Of a stretch of 57,513 nt of DNA, positions 52,927-57,513 are shown piece by piece. Location of the stretch: positions 1-57,513 of the forward strand of contig QHYE01000071.1 in the NCBI GenBank assembly GCA_003224055.1. The letters run 5' to 3'. The notes below the pieces were generated by a model. The model did not search any database, was not told the origin of the DNA, and was given only the letters and a program-made list of their open reading frames with translations. Numbering within the stretch: the first letter of the stretch is position 1; the number at the start of each line of letters is the position of its first letter. This DNA comes from Acidobacteriota bacterium (lineage in GTDB: Bacteria > Acidobacteriota > Terriglobia > Acidiferrales > UBA7541). The translations under genes and the position numbers were made by a program.

Positions 52927-52950
52927 AAAGGGACTTGCCCCTTTGGCCAG
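52927..52950 (+). terminator. Possible terminator after the wecB pseudogene
   Basis: AAAGGG-N6-CCCTTT forms a 6-bp stem at 52927-52944, followed by GGCCAGTTTTC. It sits between wecB and the LuxR-type gene. The T run is short and displaced, so it is weak. Confidence 0.3.
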
Positions 52951-52971
52951 TTTTCTCTACGCTGGCAAAGA

Positions 52972-53646
52972 ATGGCTACGAAACGCGGTGCTTCCAAATT
53001 GACCGTTTGCGTCCTCTCGCCGCACCCCCTGGTGCTGAGCGAGTTCGAGCGCATTTTGGCCAAAGCTCAATACAAGGTTGTCGTTAAGCAATTGGAATCT
53101 ACCCTGGCGCCCGATCTCCGAAATCTGGAGCCTCCTCGCGCTCAGGTTTACGTCATTGATGCGCATGCCGCCAAGCCCGCCACCGGCGCGCTCTTGGCCA
53201 ATATTCTCGAACGCCATCCCGAAGCTCGCCTAATCGTCGTCGGCGAGCAACACAACGATGCCAACAGCTTTTCGCTCCTCCGTCTCGGCGTGAAGGGCCT
53301 GCTCACCTATGTCGAAGCCCGCGAGCAATTGATTCGGGCGCTGCCCTTGGTTGCCAACGGAGGTTTCTGGGTCCCGCGCCAGCTCCTGTCCGGTTTCGTG
53401 GATTCCATCCTCACCAGCCAGGGCCGCCGCCTGAAGACTGATTCCGTCACGAATCTCAGCCGCCGCGAGCAGGAAGTTCTCGATTCGCTTCTCGAGAATC
53501 TTTCGAACAAGGAAATCGCCAGCAAGCTCAACATTGCCGAACGCACCGTCAAGTTCCACGTTTCAAACCTGCTCAACAAATTCGGCGTCCGCCGCCGCGC
53601 CGACCTGATTCTTCTCACCTTCCAGCGCCGTCTGTCCCAAGTTTAG
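52972..53646 (+). CDS. LuxR-family regulator with degenerate receiver domain
   Basis: 224 residues: an N-terminal receiver-like domain and a C-terminal LuxR/NarL helix-turn-helix (LSRREQEVLDSLLENLSNKE, then IASKLNIAERTVKFHV) at about 160-220. A possible phospho-acceptor Asp (VYVIDAHA) and a Lys (GVKGLLTY) are kept, but the usual paired acidic residues near the N-terminus are replaced by SPHP, so normal Mg-dependent phosphorylation is doubtful. No kinase gene is adjacent. It precedes galE and may control it or the EPS locus. Confidence 0.87.
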   Translation: MATKRGASKLTVCVLSPHPLVLSEFERILAKAQYKVVVKQLESTLAPDLRNLEPPRAQVYVIDAHAAKPATGALLANILERHPEARLIVVGEQHNDANSFSLLRLGVKGLLTYVEAREQLIRALPLVANGGFWVPRQLLSGFVDSILTSQGRRLKTDSVTNLSRREQEVLDSLLENLSNKEIASKLNIAERTVKFHVSNLLNKFGVRRRADLILLTFQRRLSQV

Positions 53647-53681
53647 TCTTTGTCGAATTTGTAGATTTGGTGTCCAATACT

Positions 53682-53696
53682 TGGCACGCATCTTGT
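53682..53696 (+). promoter_or_regulatory. Sigma54-type promoter before galE
   Basis: TTGGCACGCATCTTGTCG at 53681-53698 matches the consensus TTGGCACG-N4-TTGC except for GT instead of GC at the -12 element, with correct spacing. The start of transcription would be near 53708, about 50 bp before the ATG. The enhancer-like block of promoters A to C was not found upstream. Confidence 0.5.
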
Positions 53697-53758
53697 CGTT
53701 ATAGTGCGGTCTTGAGCGCCACCGGTTTTGGCCGCGCCGCCTCTTGGAGAACTTATCG

Positions 53759-54757
53759 ATGAATATTCTTGTTACTGGAGCGGCGGGATACGTCGGCAGC
53801 ATCTGCGCCGAAGTCCTGCTCGCGCGCGGCATGCGCGTTATCGCCATGGACAGCCTCGTCGAAGGCCATCGCCCCGCCGTGTCTCCGGGCGCAACCTTTC
53901 TCCAGGTGGACCTCGCGAATCGTCCTCAGCTTGACAATGTCTTCTCCCAGCACAAGATTGACGCCGTGATGCACTTCGCCGCCGAAGCTCTGGTCGCCAA
54001 ATCCGTCAGCGAGCCCAGCATCTTTTACGCTACCAACGTAGCCGGCGGCGTGAACTTGCTGGACGCGGTCACACGCCACGGCGTGAAGAAATTCGTCTTT
54101 TCCTCCACCGCCGCCACCTACGGCGAACCTGAAATCGTCCCCATTCCCGAGGACCATCGCAAAGCCCCCATCAATCCTTACGGCAAATCCAAGCTCGTAT
54201 TCGAACAGATTCTCGCGGACTATCGCGCCTATACCGGCCTGCAATACGCCGTGCTCCGCTATTTCAATGCCGCCGGTGCCTCGAAGGAGCTCGGCGAGAA
54301 TCATCGCATCGAGACGCATCTCATCCCCCGCGTCCTGGACGCTGCCGCTGGCAATCTGCCTCACGTCGATGTTTTCGGCACGGACTATCCCACGCCCGAC
54401 GGCACTTGCGTCCGCGATTACATCCACGTCCTCGACATTGCCGATTCCCACGTCCGCGCGCTCGAAGCCATCGATCGCGTTTCCGGCGAAGCCTTCAACG
54501 TCGGCAACAGCCGCGGCTATTCCATTCTCGAAGTGATTGACGCCGCCGAGCGCATCACCGGCCGCAAAATTCCCCGCAAGCTCGGCCCACGCCGCCCCGG
54601 CGATCCCGCCGTTCTGATAGCCAGCAAGGAAAAACTCAAGAAAGCCCTCGGCTGGGAAGCTTCCCATTCTTCGCTCGAAGAAATTATTCAGTCCGCTTGG
54701 GCGTGGAAGCAAAAACACCCCCACGGCTATGCGGATAACGCCACCGCCCGCGTTTAG
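53759..54757 (+). CDS. galE: UDP-glucose 4-epimerase
   Basis: Interconverts UDP-glucose and UDP-galactose. ILVTGAAGYVGSICAEVL binds NAD; VFSSTAATYGEP and NPYGKSK give the Ser, Tyr and Lys of the active site; RYFNAAGA and FGTDYPTPDGTCVRDYIH are characteristic of GalE. From the ATG at 53759 it has 332 residues, a normal length; GGAG lies upstream. Its stop overlaps that of the convergent GT2 gene by 4 bp. It can provide UDP-Gal for EPS synthesis. Confidence 0.95.
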   Translation: MNILVTGAAGYVGSICAEVLLARGMRVIAMDSLVEGHRPAVSPGATFLQVDLANRPQLDNVFSQHKIDAVMHFAAEALVAKSVSEPSIFYATNVAGGVNLLDAVTRHGVKKFVFSSTAATYGEPEIVPIPEDHRKAPINPYGKSKLVFEQILADYRAYTGLQYAVLRYFNAAGASKELGENHRIETHLIPRVLDAAAGNLPHVDVFGTDYPTPDGTCVRDYIHVLDIADSHVRALEAIDRVSGEAFNVGNSRGYSILEVIDAAERITGRKIPRKLGPRRPGDPAVLIASKEKLKKALGWEASHSSLEEIIQSAWAWKQKHPHGYADNATARV

Positions 54758-55533
54758 TCGCCGAATTTATACCGGACGATGCACCACAAGGCCTGTACGC
54801 CGTCTTTCCACGTGATTTTCTTGCCTTCTTCGTAGGTGCGCCCCGCGTAACTGATAGGCACTTCGTAGATGCGCCACCTGTGCTTCGCAATCTTTGCCGT
54901 AATCTCCGGTTCGAATCCGAAGCGGTTGGACTTGATGTCAATTCCCTTCAGCACTTCTCTGCGGAACACCTTGTAGCACGTCTCCATGTCCGTCAGTTTC
55001 AAGTTCGTGGAAATATCCGAAAGTAGCGTCAGCAGCTTGTTCGCCACGTAGTGCCAGAAGTAGTGCACGCGCTGCGGCCCGCCCAGGAACCTCGAACCGT
55101 ACACCACATCCGCGCGGCCCTCGATGAGCGGCTCCAGCAATACCGCATAATCGCGCGGGTCGTATTCCAGGTCCGCGTCCTGTACCAGCACAATCTCTCC
55201 CGTCGCTTGCGCGAATCCGCGCCGCAACGCCGCTCCTTTTCCCTGGTTCGGCGTCTGGAAGAAAAACCGCAAATCGCGCAGCTCGATCGCATCGTTCCCA
55301 TCCTGCGCGGGCGCAGTGGCCTCCCCGTTCGCCTGCCGCGCCGCCATGTTTTCCAGGATCTGCCGCGTCCCGTCGGTCGAGCAATCATCCACGATAATCA
55401 CTTCTTTGCGTATCTCCGTGTCCAACACGCGCCGCAGGATCTCGTCAATCGTCGATTTTTCGTTGTAAACAGGAATAACGACTGAAATTTTTGGGTTGTC
55501 CAGCGCAGCCGGATTGTGTCGTTGACGGGCCAT
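54754..55533 (-). CDS. Family 2 glycosyltransferase (dolichol-phosphate-mannose-synthase-like)
   Basis: 259 residues from the ATG at 55533. ISVVIPVYNEKSTIDEILRR, EVIIVDDCSTDGT, GKGAALRRGF and the metal site VLVQDADLEYDP place it in the DPM1/GtrB-like group that loads a sugar on polyprenyl phosphate. DMETCYKVFRREVL and FGFEPEITAKI are typical of this subgroup. It has no C-terminal membrane helices, unlike GtrB. It is convergent with galE and not part of the main EPS operons. Confidence 0.9.
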   Translation of the reverse strand: MARQRHNPAALDNPKISVVIPVYNEKSTIDEILRRVLDTEIRKEVIIVDDCSTDGTRQILENMAARQANGEATAPAQDGNDAIELRDLRFFFQTPNQGKGAALRRGFAQATGEIVLVQDADLEYDPRDYAVLLEPLIEGRADVVYGSRFLGGPQRVHYFWHYVANKLLTLLSDISTNLKLTDMETCYKVFRREVLKGIDIKSNRFGFEPEITAKIAKHRWRIYEVPISYAGRTYEEGKKITWKDGVQALWCIVRYKFGD

Positions 55534-55748
55534 CGAAGTCGAGAGATTGTAACGGTGCAGCCCGTAACGAGTAAAGGCGCAGTACTCGGCGGAGTCCACA
55601 CCTTTCTTCGGACTCCTTGAACAGTTATCATGGCCGTGCGGCGAATGCAGTTGTCTATTGATCCGTGTCGGCCTTCATCTGCTCTGTGTTCTCTGTGCGG
55701 ACTCTGAGATCTCTGTGTTGAATTCTTGTTTTTGCAGATTTTGAATCA

Positions 55749-57161
55749 ATGGCGACCTTCTATATCCAACAATTCGGCTGCCGCGCCACGCAAGCCGACG
55801 GTGCCGCAATCGAGCGCCAATTGCTCGATCGCGGTTGCACCGCCGCATCCGAATCCGCGTCCGCTGACGTCGTCGTCGTGAACACCTGCACGGTCACGGC
55901 CTCCGCCGACGCCCAGGCCCGCGATGCCATTCGCAAGCTCCACGCCGCCAACCCCGCCGCCTGCGTCATCGTCACCGGCTGCTACGCGCAGCGCGCCCCC
56001 GAAGAGCTCGCCGCGCTTCCCGGCGTCTCCTGGGTTGTCGGCAATTCCCACAAGCCGCAAATTCCCGATCTCTTACAGACCCTTTCATCGCATCCGTCTA
56101 CTCCTGCATCAGTTGCCTTTTTCCCAGCCGCCGCTTTGGAAGCGGACTCCATGTCCCTCTTGCGCGCACCCGCAAAAATCCTCACCGGCAACATTTTCGA
56201 TCGCACCGAATTTCTCTCCGCCCCAGTCCTCGGCGGGGAAGGGAATCACACACGCCCCACCCTGAAGATTCAGGACGGCTGCGATTCCCGCTGTTCCTAT
56301 TGCGTCATCCCCTTTGTTCGCGGAAAAAGCCGCAGCCTCCCGCCCGAAATGGTCCTTCAAGAAATTCAGCGCCTCAGCGAATCCGGCTTCCGCGAAATCG
56401 TCCTCAGCGGCATCAACCTCGGCACCTACGGCCGCGACCTCTCACCGCGCGTCGATTTCGAAGATCTCCTCCGCCGCATCCTCGACGAAACCTCCGTCGA
56501 ACGTCTCCGCATCAGCTCCATCGAGCCGCTGGACGTCACCCAGGATCTCGTCGAACTCTTCGCCTCCACGGATCGCATCGCCCAGCACTTCCACATGCCG
56601 CTGCAATCCGGCTCCGACCGCATCCTCGCCGCCATGCGCCGCTGGTACCGCGCTGAACACTACGCCCGGCGCATCGAGCTCATCCGCGAGCGCCTTCCCC
56701 ACGCCGCCATTGGCGCCGACGTCATCACCGGCTTCCCCGGCGAGTCCGAAGCCGAGCATGCTGCCACGCTCGCCTTCATCGAGCGCCTGCCCTTCACCTA
56801 TCTCCACGTCTTTGCATTCTCAAAACGTCCCGGCACCAAAGCCGCCTCCCTTTCCAACGAAGTCCCCGGCGCCATCATCAAGCGCCGCGCCCGCGAATTG
56901 CGCGCCCTCAGCGAAGCCAAATCCGCCGCCTTCCGCCAATCCCAATTCGGCCGCACCCTCCGCGTTCTCACCCTCCGCCGCGACAATTCGTCCGAAGTTT
57001 CTGCCGACGACGCCACCCCCGCCCTCTCCAGCAACTATCTGAAAGTCCGCGTGCGTGGGAGTCATCCCGCCAACAACTGCCTTGATGTGTTGATTTCAGG
57101 CGAAACTGGAACAGCTCTGGTAGGTGAACCTATTCTTGTCTGCTCTGCGCCTCTGGAATGA
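55749..57161 (+). CDS. mtaB: tRNA t6A37 methylthiotransferase MtaB
   Basis: Radical-SAM methylthiotransferase of 470 residues that converts t6A37 to ms2t6A in tRNAs. The N-terminal Cys residues of the first iron-sulfur cluster are in FGCR, VNTCTVT and VTGCYAQ; the radical-SAM cluster motif is CDSRCSYC. LSGINLGTYGRDL and HFHMPLQSGSDRIL are typical of the MtaB subfamily. The C-terminal TRAM-like region is short. It stands alone, with no operon partner. Confidence 0.93.
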   Translation: MATFYIQQFGCRATQADGAAIERQLLDRGCTAASESASADVVVVNTCTVTASADAQARDAIRKLHAANPAACVIVTGCYAQRAPEELAALPGVSWVVGNSHKPQIPDLLQTLSSHPSTPASVAFFPAAALEADSMSLLRAPAKILTGNIFDRTEFLSAPVLGGEGNHTRPTLKIQDGCDSRCSYCVIPFVRGKSRSLPPEMVLQEIQRLSESGFREIVLSGINLGTYGRDLSPRVDFEDLLRRILDETSVERLRISSIEPLDVTQDLVELFASTDRIAQHFHMPLQSGSDRILAAMRRWYRAEHYARRIELIRERLPHAAIGADVITGFPGESEAEHAATLAFIERLPFTYLHVFAFSKRPGTKAASLSNEVPGAIIKRRARELRALSEAKSAAFRQSQFGRTLRVLTLRRDNSSEVSADDATPALSSNYLKVRVRGSHPANNCLDVLISGETGTALVGEPILVCSAPLE

Positions 57162-57167
57162 AACTAG

Positions 57168-57513
57168 AAGCTGTTTCAAAACTGGGTGCAAGCCCTGAAT
57201 TCTGAGGTAGTTGGGTTGACGGAAATGCGAGATAAACAAGGTCAGCAGCGCCGCTGGAGGGCCGATGGCGCGATACGGTCGTCTGTTGACCGACGCCCAA
57301 TGGGAGTTGGACGGCATTCCATTCGGAGATCAGGTTCGTTCGGCCATGAAACCCTTAACGCAGGGAGAGATGCTTCGAAGACTCGTGATCCTTAACTCCT
57401 GTGAAGCGTCCTCCCTGGCGCAGATCAAAGCAGTGCCAGTAGAACGGCGCGCGTCATTGGACAAGCTCGGAATATTCTCCGGCAGGATACAGCACCTGCG
57501 AGAAAACTACATG
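57168..57513 (+). mobile_element. Left end of a probable IS5-type element, cut by the window edge
   Basis: Seven bases after the mtaB stop codon begins GAAGCTGTTTCAAAACTGGG, which resembles terminal repeats of IS5-group elements. From the ATG at 57265 the frame reads MARYGRLLTDAQWEL, the usual N-terminal motif of IS5-family transposases (LTDAQWE). The next residues do not continue the family pattern, so the transposase is degenerate or recombined. The reading frame remains open to the window end. Confidence 0.5.

Noticed and set aside
53753-54724. Long open frame on the minus strand inside galE
   Set aside because: Antisense to a full galE; the sequence is Gly/Ala-rich without family similarity.
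1-57513. CRISPR arrays, tRNA, rRNA or prophage genes
   Set aside because: No regularly spaced repeats, no cloverleaf or rRNA-like sequence and no phage structural or integrase genes were recognised.

Overview
The window is a large exopolysaccharide (EPS) locus flanked on one side by housekeeping genes. The gene set suggests an Acidobacteriota chromosome: Wza-like exporter plus ExeA-like ATPase, sigma54-type regulation, very long minus-strand glycan operons, B12-dependent methionine synthase and MtaB. This taxonomic guess is inference; no rRNA or tRNA gene was recognised. Everything from 369 to 51550 reads on the minus strand. From 51773 onward genes lie mostly on the plus strand and look more G+C-rich.

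Layout, in the direction of minus-strand transcription. (1) 47640-43507: an NtrC-like regulator with a degenerate ATPase, a Wza-like export protein, an outer-membrane barrel and an ExeA-like ATPase. (2) 42828-16209: a long operon. It starts with two sets of UDP-2,3-diacetamido-hexuronic acid genes (WbpB/D/E types plus a 2-epimerase). Glycosyltransferases, two deacetylase-like proteins, an acyltransferase, an amidotransferase-like protein and a Wzy-like polymerase follow. It ends with a GDP-heptose set (hddA, a 4,6-dehydratase, hddC, gmhA, gmhB) into which a secreted beta-helix protein gene is inserted. (3) 15542-2986: a second long operon. It encodes an NDP-sugar epimerase, RfbC, a DUF4910 aminopeptidase-like protein, a PhyH-like oxygenase, an SDR, a C-methyltransferase, RfbF, a PIG-L deacetylase, a Wzx flippase, two GT2 enzymes and a tandem Cys-rich protein of unknown function. 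(4) 2259-369: a NusG paralogue and the initiating sugar-phosphate transferase. The flank 47984-57513 holds metH, a frameshifted wecB, a LuxR-type regulator, galE, a GT2, mtaB and the edge of a probable IS element.

The most interesting signal is regulatory. Units 2, 3 and 4 each have upstream a near-identical sigma54 -24/-12 promoter (TGGCAG-N5-ATTGC). Each is preceded, 125-135 bp further upstream, by a shared 25-bp block that looks like an enhancer for a sigma54 activator; units 2 and 3 have exactly the same block and unit 4 a 19/25 match. Just downstream of the two promoters that serve the long operons, and not of the third, lies the identical sequence TTAATGGCGGTAGCCT. It contains GGCGGTAGCCT, a 10/11 match to the enterobacterial ops element that recruits the NusG paralogue RfaH. 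The third promoter drives the NusG paralogue gene itself. This suggests a circuit in which sigma54 and an activator switch on both long glycan operons and a dedicated antiterminator that reads ops-like elements in their leaders.
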